From contig NW_027480423.1 in NCBI RefSeq assembly GCF_051401765.1, positions 11,904,001 through 11,968,000 on the forward strand: 64,000 nucleotides of DNA, in the 5' to 3' direction. Position 1 is the stretch's first letter. Every line of letters begins with the position of its first letter. The notes under the pieces were generated by a model. It saw nothing but the letters and a program-made list of their open reading frames with translations, searched no databases and had not been told where the DNA came from. This document shows, one piece after another, positions 1-11,887 of this stretch. The position numbers and the translations under genes are program-made. The DNA is from Calliopsis andreniformis (Eukaryota; Arthropoda; Insecta; Hymenoptera; Andrenidae).

Positions 1-54
1 GCGTTTAATTCTAAGTCCCTAGCTATTCGATATGGTGGAGCAATGCCCTAGAGT
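1..54 (+). repeat. Partial monomer at left edge
   Basis: This is the last 54 bases of a 166-bp unit, beginning within the GGCGTT segment (a TTTAATTCTAAGTCCC subtype) and ending just before the GAAGCC that starts the first full unit. The array therefore continues beyond the left edge. Confidence 0.95.
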
Positions 55-111
55 GAAGCCTAGGTTGCCCGGATCGTAGAAATGACCATTACTTTGACAC
101 TGGTTGCAATT

Positions 112-128
112 ATTCGTTTTATACGATG
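112..128 (+). other. CENP-B-box-like motif (typical copy)
   Basis: The 17 bases ATTCGTTTTATACGATG fit the mammalian CENP-B box pattern N-TTCG-NNNN-A-NN-CGGG-N at TTCG, the central A and CG, that is 7 of 9 core bases; the last two core Gs are A and T. The motif occupies monomer bases 58-74 and recurs in this or a variant form in every unit. Binding of any CENP-B-like or pogo-derived protein is inference: the host is unknown and a match of this length could arise by chance once and then be amplified. Confidence 0.5.
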
Positions 129-140
129 GAAAAGCTGTTG

Positions 141-148
141 TATTTATA
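141..148 (-). promoter_or_regulatory. Minus-strand TATA-like sequence TATAAATA (example)
   Basis: Plus-strand TATTTATA at monomer bases 87-94 reads TATAAATA on the minus strand, an exact match to the TATA-box consensus. It is present in many units with GTTGTATTTATATTG and lost in units with TATTTTTATTG or CTATTTATTTTG. In AT-rich repeat DNA a chance match is likely; a promoter role is not shown. Confidence 0.2.
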
Positions 149-1050
149 TTGTATTTTATGCTTCGGGCGTTGACTTCTTAGTCCCTAACCATTTGATCTG
201 GTGGAGCACCGCCCTAGAGTGAAGCCTAGGTTGCTCGGAACGTAGAAATGACCATTAATTTCACACTGGTAGCAATTATTGGTTTTGTACGATGGAAAAA
301 CTGTTTTATTTATTTTGTATTTTAAGCCACGGGCGTTGAGTTCTAAGGCCCTAACTATTCGATCTAGTGGAGCAACGCCCTCGAGTGAAGCCTAGGTCGC
401 CCGGAACGTAGAAATGACCATCACTTTCAAACTGTTTGCAATTAATCCTGTTATACGATGGAAAGACAGTTGTATTTATATTGCATTTTATGCTTCTGGC
501 GTTCACTTCCTAGGCCCTAACTATTCGATCTGGTGGAACAACGGCCTAGGGTGAAGCCTAGGTTGCCCGGAACGTAGAAATGACCATAACTTTTACACTG
601 GTAGCAATTATTCGTTTTATACAATGGAAAAACTGTTCTATTTATCTTGTATTTAATGCTTCGGGCGTTGGCTTCTAAGGCCCTAACTGTTTGATCTGGT
701 GGAGCAACGCCCTAGAGTGAAGCCTAGGTTGGCCGGAAGGTAGAAATGCCCATAACTTTCACACTGGCTGCTATTATTCGTTTCATGCGATGGAAAAACT
801 GTTATATTTATATTGCATTTTATGCTTCTGGCGTTGACTTCTTAGGCCCTAACTATTCGATCTGGTCGAACAACGCCCTAGAGTGAAGCCTAGGTTGCCT
901 GGAACGTAGAAATGTCCATCACTTTCACACTGGCTGCTATTATTCGTTTTATACGATGGAAAAACTGTTATATTTATATTGTATTTTATGCTTCTGGCGT
1001 TGACCTCTTAGGCCCTAACTATTCGATCTGGTGGAACAACGCCCTAGAGT

Positions 1051-1965
1051 GAAGCCTAGGTTTCCTGGAACGTAGAAATGACCATCACTTTCACACGGGT
1101 TGCCATTATGCCTGTTATAGGATGGAAAGACGGTTGTATTTTTATTGTATTTTATACTTCAGGCGTCGACTTCTGAGGCTGTAGCTATTCGATATGGTGG
1201 ACCAATGCTCTGGAGTGAAGCCTAGGTTGCCCGGATCGTAGAAATGACCATTACTTTGACACTGGTTGCAATTATTCATTTTATACGATGGAAAAGCTGT
1301 TGTATTTATATTGAATTTTATGCTTCCGGCGTTGACTTCTAAGGCCCTAACTATTCAATCTGTTGGAGCAACGCCCTAGGGTGAAGCCTAGGTTGCCCGG
1401 AAAGTAGAAATGACGTTAACCATCATACTTGTTGCAATTATTCGTTTTATACGATGGAAAAACTGTTTTATTTATTTTGTATTTTAAGCCACGGGCGTTG
1501 AGTTCTAAGGCCCTAACTACTCGATCTAGTGGAGCAACGCCCTCGAGTGAAGCCTAGGTTGCCCGGAACGTAGAAATGACCATCACTTTCAAACTGGTTG
1601 CAATTGATCCTGTTATACGATGGAAAAACAGTTGTATTTATATTGCATTTTATGCTTCTGGCGTTCACTTCCTAGGCCCTAACTATTCGATCTGGTGGAA
1701 CAACGGCCTAGGGTGAAGCCTAGGTTGCCCGGAACGTAGAAATGACCATAACTTTTACACTAGTAGCAATTATTCGTTTTATACAATGGAAAAACTGTTC
1801 TATTTATCTTGTATTTAATGCTTCGGGCGTTGGCTTCTAAGGCCCTAACTGTTTGATCTGGTGGAGCAACGCCCTTGAGTGAAGCCTAGGTTGGCCGGAA
1901 CGTAGAAATGACCATAACTTTCACACTGGCTGCTATTATTCGTTTTATACGAAGGAAAAACTGTT
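1051..1965 (+). repeat. Block D2 copy A (copy B 4867-5781)
   Basis: The same 3,816-bp offset as block D1 links about 5.5 monomers. Shared rare variants include TTTCCTGGAACG, GGACCAATGCTCTGG, TTATATTGAATTTT, CGTTAACCATCATACTTG and GAAGGAAAAACTG. The match ends after GAAGGAAAAACTGTT: one copy continues ATATTTATATTG and the other CTATTTATTTTGC, so the exchange junction lies in the conserved GGAAAAACTGTT segment. Confidence 0.85.
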
Positions 1966-2549
1966 ATATTTATATTGTATTTTATGCTTCTGGCGTTGAC
2001 TTCTTAGGCCCTAACTATTCGATCTGGTGGAACAACGACCTAGAGTGAAGCCTAGGTTGCCTGGAACGTAGAAATGACCATCACTTTCACACGGGTTGCC
2101 ATTATGCCTGTTATAGGATGGAAAGACGGTTGTATTTTATTGTATTTTATACTTCAGGCGTCGACTTCTGAGGCTGTAGCTATTCGATGTGGCGGAAGAA
2201 CGCCATAGAGTGAAGCCTAGGTTGCCCGGAACGTAGAAATGACCATAAGTTTCATACTGGTTGCAATTATTCGTTTTATACGATGGAAAATCTTTTGTAT
2301 TTATGTTGCATTTTATGCTTCTGGCGTTGACTTCTTGGGCCCTAACTATTTGGTCTGGTAGAGCAACGCCCTAAAGTGAAGCCTAGGTTGCCCGGAACGT
2401 AGACTTGACCATAACTTCCACACTGGTTGCTATCATTCGTTTTATACGATGGAAAAACTGATATATTTATATTGCATTTTATGCTTCTGGCGTTGACTTC
2501 TAAGGCCCTAACTATTCGATCTGGTGGAGCAACGCCCTAGAGTGAAGTC

Positions 2550-3170
2550 TAGGTTGCCCGGCACGTAGAAATGACCATAACTTTCACACTGGTAGCAATT
2601 ATTCGTTTTTTACAATGGAAAAACTGTTCTATTTATTTTGTATTTTATGCTTCGGGCGTTGACTTCTATGGCCCTACCTATTCGATCTGGTGGAGCATCA
2701 CCATACAGTCAAGCCTAGGTTGCCCGGAACGTAGAAATGAAAATAACATTCACACTGGTTGCAATTACTCCTGTTATACGATGGAAAAGCTGTTTTATTT
2801 ATATTGTATTTTATGCTTCTGTCCTTGACTTCTAAGGCCGTAGCCATTAGTTGTGGTGGAGCTACGCCCTAGAATGAAACCTAGTTTACCCGGAACGTAG
2901 AAATGACCAGTACTTTCACACTGTTTGCAGTTATTCCTGTTATTCGATGGAAAAACTGTTGCATCTTTATTGTATTTTATGCTTCTGGCGTTGACTTCTA
3001 AGGCGTAGCTATTAGATGTGGTGGAGCAACGCCGTAGAGTGACGCCCAGGTTGCCCGGAACGTAGAAATGTCCATTACTTTCACACTGGTTGCTATTATT
3101 CGTTTTATACGATGGAAAAACTGTTATACTTATATTGTATTTTATGCTTCTGGCGTTGACTTCTTAGGCC
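2550..3170 (+). repeat. Block D5 copy A (copy B about 9521-10142; partial copy from about 7695)
   Basis: The offset to copy B is 6,971 bp, becoming 6,972 after the 1-base deletion near 3004, which is 42 monomers. Shared variants are ACCATACAGTCAAGCC, TTATTCGATGG and AATGTCCATTACTTTC. A third, shorter copy of the left part lies near 7695-8000. Confidence 0.85.
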
Positions 3171-3890
3171 CTAACTATTCGATCTGGTGGACCAACGCCC
3201 TAGAGTGGAGCCTAGGTTGCCCGGAACGTAGGACATACCATTACATTCACACTGGCTGCAATTACTCCTGTTATACGATGGAAAAACTGTTGTACTTTTA
3301 TTGTATTTTATGCTTCTGGCGTTTAATTCTAAGTCCCTAGCTATTCGATCTGGTGGAGCAACACCCTACAGTGAAGCCTAGGTTGCCCGGAACGTATATA
3401 TGACCATAACCTACACACAGGTTGCAATTATTCGTTTTATACGATGGAAAGACTGTTCGACTTGTTTTGTAGTTTATGTTTCTGGCGCTGACTTCTACGG
3501 CCCTAACTCTTCTATCTGGTTTAGCAACGGCCTGGAGTGAAGCCTAGGTTGCCCGGAGCGTAGGACATACCTTTACCTTCACACTGGTTGCAATTATTCC
3601 TGTTATACGATGGAAAAACTGTTGTATTTATATCGTATTTTATGCTTCAAGCGTAGACTTCTGAGGTCCTAGCTACTCGAGCTGGTGGAGCAACGCCCTC
3701 GAGTGAAACCTAGGTTGCCCGGAACGTAGAAATAACCATTACTTTCACACTGGTTGCAATTATTCCTGTTATACAATGGAAAAACTGTTGTATTTTTATT
3801 GTATTTTGTGCTTCTGGCGTTTAATTCTAAGTCCCTAGCTATTCGATATGGTGGAGCAATGCCCTAGAGTGAAGCCTAGGTTGCCCGAAT
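3140..3890 (+). repeat. Block D3 copy A (copy B about 6128-6878)
   Basis: The offset is 2,988 bp, 18 monomers. The block holds the distinctive GTAGGACATACC units, a CGTATATATGACC unit, and a unit with CTGTTCGACTTGTTTTGTAG. Related versions recur near 11370-11820, 13190-13660 and 14345-14800, so this five-monomer cassette is one of the most widely copied in zone 1. Confidence 0.85.
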
Positions 3891-5765
3891 CGTAGAAATG
3901 ACCATTACTTTGACACTGGTTGTAATTATTCATTTTATACAATGGAAAAGCTGTTGTATTTATATTGTATTTTATGCTTCGGGTGTTGACTTCTTAGTCC
4001 CTAACTATTTGATCTGGTGGAGCACCGCCCTAGAGTGAAGCCTAGGTTGCTCGGAACGTAGAAATGACCATTAACTTCACACTGGTAGCAATTATTCGTT
4101 TTATACGATGGAAAAACTGTTTTATTTATTTTGTATTTTAAGCCACGGGCGTTGAGTTCTAAGACCCTAACTATTCGATCTAGAGGAGCAACGCCCTCGA
4201 GTGAAGCCTAGGTCGCCCGGAACGTAGAAATGACCATCACTTTCAAACTGTTTGCAATTAATCCTGTTATACGATGGAAAAACTGTTGTATTTATATTGC
4301 ATTTTATGCTTCTGGCGTTCACTTCCTAATCCCTAACTATTCGATCTGGTGGAACAACGGCCTAGGGTGAAGCCTAGGTTGCCCGGAACGTAGAAATGAC
4401 CATAACTTTGACACTGGTAGCAATTATTCATTTTATACAATGGAAAAGCTGTTGTATTTATATTGTATTTTATGCTTCGGGCGTTGACTTCTTAGTCCCT
4501 AACTATTTGATCTGGTGGAGCACCGCCCTAGAGTGAAGCCTAGGTTGCTCGGAACGTAGAAATGACCATTAACTTCACACTGGTAGCAATTATTCGTTTT
4601 ATACGATGGAAAAACTGTTATATTTATATTGCATTTTATGCTTCTGGCGTTGACTTCTTAGGCCCTAACTATTCGATCTGGTGGAACAACGCCCTAGAGT
4701 GAAGCCTAGGTTGGCCGGAACGTAGAAATGACCATAACTTTCACACTGGCTGCTATTATTCGTTTTATACGATGGAGAAACTGTTATATTTATATTGTAT
4801 TTTATGCTTCTGGCGTTGACTTCTTAGGCCCTAACTATTCGATCTGGTGGAACAACGCCCTAGAGTGAAGCCTAGGTTTCCTGGAACGTAGAAATGACCA
4901 TCACTTTCACACGGGTTGCCATTATGCCTGTTATAGGATGGAAAGACGGTTGTATTTTTATTGTATTTTATACTTCAGGCGTCGACTTCTGAGGCTGTAG
5001 CTATTCGATATGGTGGACCAATGCTCTGGAGTGAAGCCTAGGTTGCCCGGATCGTAGAAATGACCATTACTTTGACACTGGTTGCAATTATTCATTTTAT
5101 ACGATGGAAAAGCTGTTGTATTTATATTGAATTTTTTGCTTCCGGCGTTGACTTCTAAGGCCCTAACTATTCAATCTGTTGGAGCAACGCCCTAGGGTGA
5201 AGCCTAGGTTGCCCGGAAAGTAGAAATGACGTTAACCATCATACTTGTTGCAATTATTCGTTTTATACGATGGAAAAACTGTTTTATTTATTTTGTATTT
5301 TAAGCCACGGGCGTTGAGTTCTAAGGCCCTAACTACTCGATCTAGTGGAGCAACGCCCTCGAGTGAAGCCTAGGTTGCCCGGAACGTAGAAATGACCATC
5401 ACTTTCAAACTGGTTGCAATTGATCCTGTTATACGATGGAAAAACAGTTGTATTTATATTGCATTTTATGCTTCTGGCGTTCACTTCCTAGGCCCTAACT
5501 ATTCGATCTGGTGGAACAACGGCCTAGGGTGAAGCCTAGGTTGCCCGGAACGTAGAAATGACCATAACTTTTACACTAGTAGCAATTATTCGTTTTATAC
5601 AATGGAAAAACTGTTCTATTTATCTTGTATTTAATGCTTCGGGCGTTGGCTTCTAAGGCCCTAACTGTTTGATCTGGTGGAGCAACGCCCTTGAGTGAAG
5701 CCTAGGTTGGCCGGAACGTAGAAATGACCATAACTTTCACACTGGCTGCTATTATTCGTTTTATA

Positions 5766-6890
5766 CGAAGGAAAAACTGTTCTATTTATTTTGCATTTTA
5801 TGCTTCGGGCGTTGACTTCTAAGGCCCTAACTGATTGATCTGGAGGAGCAACGCCCTAGTGTGAAGCCTAGATTGCCCGGAACGTTGAAATGACCATAAC
5901 TTTCACACTGGTTTCTAATATTTGTTTTATACGATGGAAAAACTGTTATATTTATATTGTATTTTATACTTATGGCGTTGAATTCTAAGTCCCTAGCTAT
6001 TTGATCGGGTGGAGCAACGCCCTAGAGTGAAACCTAGGTTACCCGGAACGTAGAAATGACCAGTACTTTCACACTGTTTGCAGTTATTCCTGTTATACGA
6101 TGGAAAAACTGTTGCATCTTTATTGTATTTTATGCTTCTGGCGTTGACTTCTTAGGCCCTAACTATTCGATCTGGTGGAACAACGCCCTAGAGTGAAGCC
6201 TAGGTTGCCCGGAACGTAGGACATACCATTACATTCACACTGGCTGCAATTACTCCTGTTATACGATGGAAAAACTGTTGTACTTTTATTGTATTTTATG
6301 CTTCTGGCGCTTAATTCTAAGTCCCTAGCTATTCGATCTGGTGGAGCAACACCCTACAGTGAAGCCTAGGTTGCCCGGAACGTATATATGACCATAACCT
6401 ACACACAGGTTGCAATTATTCGTTTTATACGATGGAAAGACTGTTCGACTTGTTTTGTAGTTTATGTTTCTGGCGCTGACTTCTACGGCCCTAACTCTTC
6501 TATCTGGTTTAGCAACGGCCTGGAGTGAAGCCTAGGTTGCCCGGAGCGTAGGACATACCTTTACCTTCACACTGGTTGCAATTATTCCTGTTATACGATG
6601 GAAAAACTGTTGTATTTATATCGTATTTTATGCTTCAAGCGTAGACTTCTGAGGTCCTAGCTACTCGAGCTGGTGGAGCAACGCTCTCGAGTGAAACCTA
6701 GGTTGCCCGGAACGTAGAAATAACCATTACTTTCACACTGGTTGCAATTATTCCTGTTATACAATGGAAAAACTGTTGTATTTTTATTGTATTTTGTGCT
6801 TCTGGCGTTTAATTCTAAGTCCCTAGCTATTCGATATGGTGGAGCAATGCCCTAGAGTGAAGCCTAGGTTGCCCGGATCGTAGAAATGAC
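5766..6890 (+). repeat. Block D8 copy A (copy B about 13900-15024)
   Basis: The offset is 8,134 bp, exactly 49 monomers, measured at two independent markers: GATTGATCTGGAGGAGC at 5833 and 13967, and GCGTTTAATTC at 6805 and 14939. This is the longest exact whole-monomer offset found in zone 1. Confidence 0.8.
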
Positions 6891-6896
6891 CATTAC

Positions 6897-8098
6897 TTTG
6901 ACACTGTTTGCAATTATTCCTTTTATACGATGGAAAAGCTGTTGTATTTATATCGTATTTTATGCTCCTGGCGTTGACTTCTAAGGACCAAACTATTCGA
7001 TCTGGTGGAGCAACGCCCTAGGTTGAAGCCTAGGTTGCCCGGAACGTAGAACTGACCATTACTTTTCCACTGGTTTCAATTATTCGTTTTATACGATGGA
7101 AAAACTGTTGCCTCTTTATTGTATTTTATGCCTCTGGCGATGACTTCTAAGGCCCTAACTATTCGATCTGGTGGAGCAACGCCCTAGAGTGAAGTCTAGG
7201 TTGCCCGGCACGTAGAAATGACCATAACTTTCACACTGGTTTCAATTATTCGTTTTATACGATGGAAAAACTGTTGCCTCTTTATTGTATTTTATGCCTC
7301 TGGCGATGACTTCTAAGGCCCTAACTATTCGATCTGGTGGAGCAACGCCCTAGAGTGAAGTCTAGGTTGCCCGGCACGTAGAAATGACCATAACTTTCAC
7401 ACTGGTAGCAATTATTCGTTTTATACAATGGAAAAACTGTTCTATTTATTTTGTAGTTTATGCTTCGGGCGTTGACTTCTAAGGCCCTAACTATTCGATC
7501 TGGTGGAGCAACGCCCTAGAGTGAAGCCTAGGATGCCCGGAACGTAGAAATGACCAGAACATTCACACTGGATGCTATTATTCATTTTATACGATGGAAA
7601 AACTGTTATATTTATTTTGTATTTTATGCTTCTGGCGTTGACTTCTTAGTCCCTAACTTCTCGATCTGGTGGAGCAACGCCCTAGAGTGAAGCCTAGGTT
7701 GCCCGGAACGTAGAAATGAACATAACATTCACAGTGGTAGCAATTATTCGTTTTTTACAATGGAAAAACTGTTCTATTTATTTTGTATTTTATGCTTCGG
7801 GCGTTGACTTCTATGGCCCTACCTATTCGATCTGGTGGAGCAACACCATACAGTCAAGCCGAGGTTGCCCGGAACGTAGAAATGAAAATAACATTCACAC
7901 TGGTTGCAATTACTCCTGTTATACGATGGAAAAGCTGTTTTATTTATATTGTATTTTATGCTTCTGTCCTTGACTTCTAAGGCCGTAGCTATTAGTTGTG
8001 GTGGAACTACGCCCTAGAATGAAACCTAGGTTACCCGGAACGTAGAAATGACCAGTACTTTCACACTGTTTGCAGTTATTCCTGTTATACGATGGAAA
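6897..8098 (+). repeat. Block D4 copy A, 11-monomer duplication
   Basis: This 1.2-kb stretch recurs at 8723-9924, an offset of 1,826 bp or 11 monomers. I noticed no mismatch inside. Markers are CTCCTGGCG, GGACCAAACTATTCG, ACTTTTCCACTGG, GCCTCTTTATTG and ACCATACAGTCAAGCCGAGG. It holds an internal adjacent-monomer duplication (GCCTCTTTATTG units at about 7110 and 7276), also present in copy B, so the single-monomer event came first. Confidence 0.9.
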
Positions 8099-8575
8099 AA
8101 CTGTTGTATTTATATTGCATTTTATGCTTCTGGCGTTCACTTCTTAGGCCCTAACTATTCGATCTGGAGGAACAACGCCCTAGGGTGAAGCCTAGGTTGC
8201 CCGGAACGTAGAAATGACCATAACTTTTACACTGGTAGCAATTATTCGTTTTATACGATGGAAGAGCTGTTGTATTTATATTGTATTTTATGCCTCTGGC
8301 GTTGACTTCTAAGGCCGTAGCTATTAGATGTGGTGGAGCAACGCCCTAGAGTGACGCCTAGGGTAATCGGAACGTAGAAGTGACCATAACTTCCACACTG
8401 GTTGCAATTATTCATTTAATATGATGGAAAAGCTGTTGTATTTATATCGTATTTTATGCTTCGGGCGTTGACTTCTTAGGCCCTAACATTTCGATCTGGT
8501 GGAGCAACGCCCTACAGTGAAGCCTAGGCTGCCCGGAACGTAGATATGACCATAACCTTCACACAGGTTGCAATT

Positions 8576-8592
8576 ATTCGTTTTATACGGTG
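8576..8592 (+). other. CENP-B-box-like motif, 8 of 9 core bases
   Basis: In this unit the motif reads ATTCGTTTTATACGGTG, so only one core base (T for G) differs from the box pattern. The unit belongs to a subtype with GATATGACC and ACGGTGTAAAGGCTG. Confidence 0.5.
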
Positions 8593-8722
8593 TAAAGGCT
8601 GTTGTGTTTATTTTGTATTTTATTTTTATGATGTTGACTTCTTAGGCCCTAACTATTCGATCTGGAGGAACAACGCCGTAGAGTGAAGTCTAGGTTGCCC
8701 GGAACGTAGAAATGACCATTAC

Positions 8723-9924
8723 TTTCACACTGTTTGCAATTATTCCTTTTATACGATGGAAAAGCTGTTGTATTTATATCGTATTTTATGCTCCTGGCGT
8801 TGACTTCTAAGGACCAAACTATTCGATCTGGTGGAGCAACGCCCTAGGTTGAAGCCTAGGTTGCCCGGAACGTAGAACTGACCATTACTTTTCCACTGGT
8901 TTCAATTATTCGTTTTATACGATGGAAAAACTGTTGCCTCTTTATTGTATTTTATGCCTCTGGCGATGACTTCTAAGGCCCTAACTATTCGATCTGGTGG
9001 AGCAACGCCCTAGAGTGAAGTCTAGGTTGCCCGGCACGTAGAAATGACCATAACTTTCACACTGGTTTCAATTATTCGTTTTATACGATGGAAAAACTGT
9101 TGCCTCTTTATTGTATTTTATGCCTCTGGCGATGACTTCTAAGGCCCTAACTATTCGATCTGGTGGAGCAACGCCCTAGAGTGAAGTCTAGGTTGCCCGG
9201 CACGTAGAAATGACCATAACTTTCACACTGGTAGCAATTATTCGTTTTATACAATGGAAAAACTGTTCTATTTATTTTGTAGTTTATGCTTCGGGCGTTG
9301 ACTTCTAAGGCCCTAACTATTCGATCTGGTGGAGCAACGCCCTAGAGTGAAGCCTAGGATGCCCGGAACGTAGAAATGACCAGAACATTCACACTGGATG
9401 CTATTATTCATTTTATACGATGGAAAAACTGTTATATTTATTTTGTATTTTATGCTTCTGGCGTTGACTTCTTAGTCCCTAACTTCTCGATCTGGTGGAG
9501 CAACGCCCTAGAGTGAAGCCTAGGTTGCCCGGAACGTAGAAATGAACATAACATTCACAGTGGTAGCAATTATTCGTTTTTTACAATGGAAAAACTGTTC
9601 TATTTATTTTGTATTTTATGCTTCGGGCGTTGACTTCTATGGCCCTACCTATTCGATCTGGTGGAGCAACACCATACAGTCAAGCCGAGGTTGCCCGGAA
9701 CGTAGAAATGAAAATAACATTCACACTGGTTGCAATTACTCCTGTTATACGATGGAAAAGCTGTTTTATTTATATTGTATTTTATGCTTCTGTCCTTGAC
9801 TTCTAAGGCCGTAGCTATTAGTTGTGGTGGAACTACGCCCTAGAATGAAACCTAGGTTACCCGGAACGTAGAAATGACCAGTACTTTCACACTGTTTGCA
9901 GTTATTCCTGTTATTCGATGGAAA
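8723..9924 (+). repeat. Block D4 copy B, 11-monomer duplication
   Basis: Copy of 6897-8098. It stops matching at TTATTCGATGG (TTATACGATGG in copy A), after which it follows block D5 instead. The resulting mosaic implies a further exchange after or during the 11-monomer event. Confidence 0.9.
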
Positions 9925-10530
9925 AACTGTTGCATCTTTATTGTATTTTATGCTTCTGGCGTTGACTTCTAAGGCCGTAGCTATTAGATGTGGTGGAGCA
10001 ACGCCGTAGAGTGACGCCCAGGTTGCCCGGAACGTAGAAATGTCCATTACTTTCACACTGGTTGCTATTATTCGTTTTATACGATGGAAAAACTGTTATA
10101 CTTATATTGTATTTTATGCTTCTGGCGTTGACTTCTTAGGCCCTAACTATTCGATCTGGTGGAACAACGCCCTAGAGTGAAGCCTAGGTTGCCTGGAACG
10201 TAGAAATGACCATCACTTTCACACTGGCTGCTATTATTCGTTTTATACGATGGAAAAACTGTTATATTTATATTGTATTTTATGCTTCTGGCGTTGACCT
10301 CTTAGGCCCTAACTATTCGATCTGGTGGAACAACGCCCTAGAGTGAAGCCTAGGTTGCCTGGAACGTAGAAATGAACATCACTTTCACACGGGTTGCCAT
10401 TATGCCTGTTATAGGATGGAAACACGGTTGTATTTTTATTGTATTTTATACTTCAGGCGTCGACTTCTGAGGCTGTAGCTATTCCATATGGTGGACCAAT
10501 GCCCTAGAGTGAAGCCTAGGATGCCCGGAT

Positions 10531-11887
10531 CGTAGAAATGACCATAACTTTTACACTGGTAGCAATTATTCGTTTTGTACAATGGAAAAACTGTTCTATT
10601 TATTTTGTATTTAATGCTTCGGGCGATGGCTTCTAAGGCCCTAACTGTTTGATCTGGTGGAGCAACGCCCTAGAGTGAAGCCTAGGTTGGCCGGAACGTA
10701 GAAATGACCATAACTTTCACACTGGCTGCTATTATTCGTTTTATACGATGGAAAAACTGTTATATTTATATTGCATTTTATGCTTCTGGCGTTGACTTCT
10801 TAGGCCCTAACTATTCGATCTGGTGGAACAACGCCCTAGAGTGAAGCCTAGGTTGCCTGGAACGTAGAAATGACCATCGCTTTCACACTGGCTGCTATTA
10901 TTCGTTTTATACGATGGAAAAACTGTTATATTTATATTGTATTTTATGCTTCTGGCGTTGACCTCTTAGGCCCTAACTATTCGATCTGGTGGAACAACGC
11001 CCTAGAGTGAAGCCTAGGTTGCCTGGAACGTAGAAATGACCATCACTTTCACACGGGTTGCCATTATGCCTGTTATAGGATGGAAAGACGGTTGTATTTT
11101 TATTGTATTTTATACTTCAGGCGTCGACTTCTGAGGCTGTAGCTATTCGATATGGTGGACCAATGCCCTAGAGTGAAGCCTAGGTTGCCCGGATCGTAGA
11201 AATGACCATTACTTTGACACTGGTTGCAGTTATTCATTTTATACGATGGAAAAACTGTTGTACTTATATTGTATTTTATGCTTCTGGCGTTGACTTCTTA
11301 GGCCGTAACTATTCGATCTGGTGGAACAACGCCCTAGAGTGAAGCCTAGGTTGCCCGGAACGTAGGACATACCATTACATTCACACTGGCTGCAATTACT
11401 CCTATTATACGATGCAAAAACTGTTGTACTTTTATTGTATTTTATGCTTCTGGCGTTTAATTCTAAGTCCCTAGCTATTCGATCTGGTGGAACAACACCC
11501 TACAGTGAAGCCTAGGTTGCCCGGAAAGCATATATGACCATAACCTACACACAGGTTGCAATTATTCGTTTTATACGATGGAAAGACTGTTCGACTTGTT
11601 TTGTAGTTTATGTTTCTCGCGCTGACTTCTACGGCCCTAACTCTTCGATCTGGTTTAGCAACGGCCTGGAGTGAAGCCTAGGTTGCCCGCAGCGTAGGAC
11701 ATACCTTTACCTTCACACTGGTTGCAATTATTCCTGTTATACGATGGAAAAACTGTTGTATTTATATCGTATTTTATGCTTCAAGCGTAGACTTCTGAGG
11801 TCCTAGCTACTCGAGCTGGTGGAGCAACGCCCTAGAGTGAAGCCTAGGTTGCCCGGAACGTAGAAGTGACCATAACTTCCACACTGG
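10531..11887 (+). repeat. Block D6 copy A (copy B 12357-13713), 11 monomers
   Basis: The offset is 1,826 bp, checked at TTGCAGTTATTCA (11223 and 13049) and GGAAAGCATATATGACC (about 11522 and 13348). Several mismatches separate the copies, such as TTATTTTGTATTTAATG versus TTATCTTGTATTTAATG, so it is older than block D4 although it has the same step size. Confidence 0.85.

Larger units (their letters stand above)
55..220 (+). repeat. Reference satellite monomer (first full unit)
   Basis: This first complete unit sets the numbering used here: monomer base 1 is the G of GAAGCC. In monomer coordinates the conserved landmarks are: CCTAGG at 5-10; GTAGAAATGACC around 22-33; the CENP-B-box-like motif at 58-74; GGAAAAACTGTT at 74-85; an AT-rich segment around 87-105; GGCGTTG at 112-118; TATTCGATCTGGTGG around 136-150; and CAACGCC at 153-159. 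This copy has GATCG instead of GAACG near base 20 and CACCGCC instead of CAACGCC near the end, so it is a variant rather than the consensus. Confidence 0.95.
1..630 (+). repeat. Block D1 copy A (copy B about 3817-4446)
   Basis: The first 630 bases are closely repeated from 3817, an offset of 3,816 bp: 23 monomers minus two single-base deletions seen at about 2144 and 3004. Shared diagnostic features are the GATATGGTGGAGCAATGCCC unit, the TTAAGCCACGGG unit and the TCGCCCGG unit. Scattered mismatches (for example GCCCGGATCG versus GCCCGAATCG) show it is not a very recent copy. Copy B departs near 4410, where a chimeric monomer begins. Confidence 0.8.
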
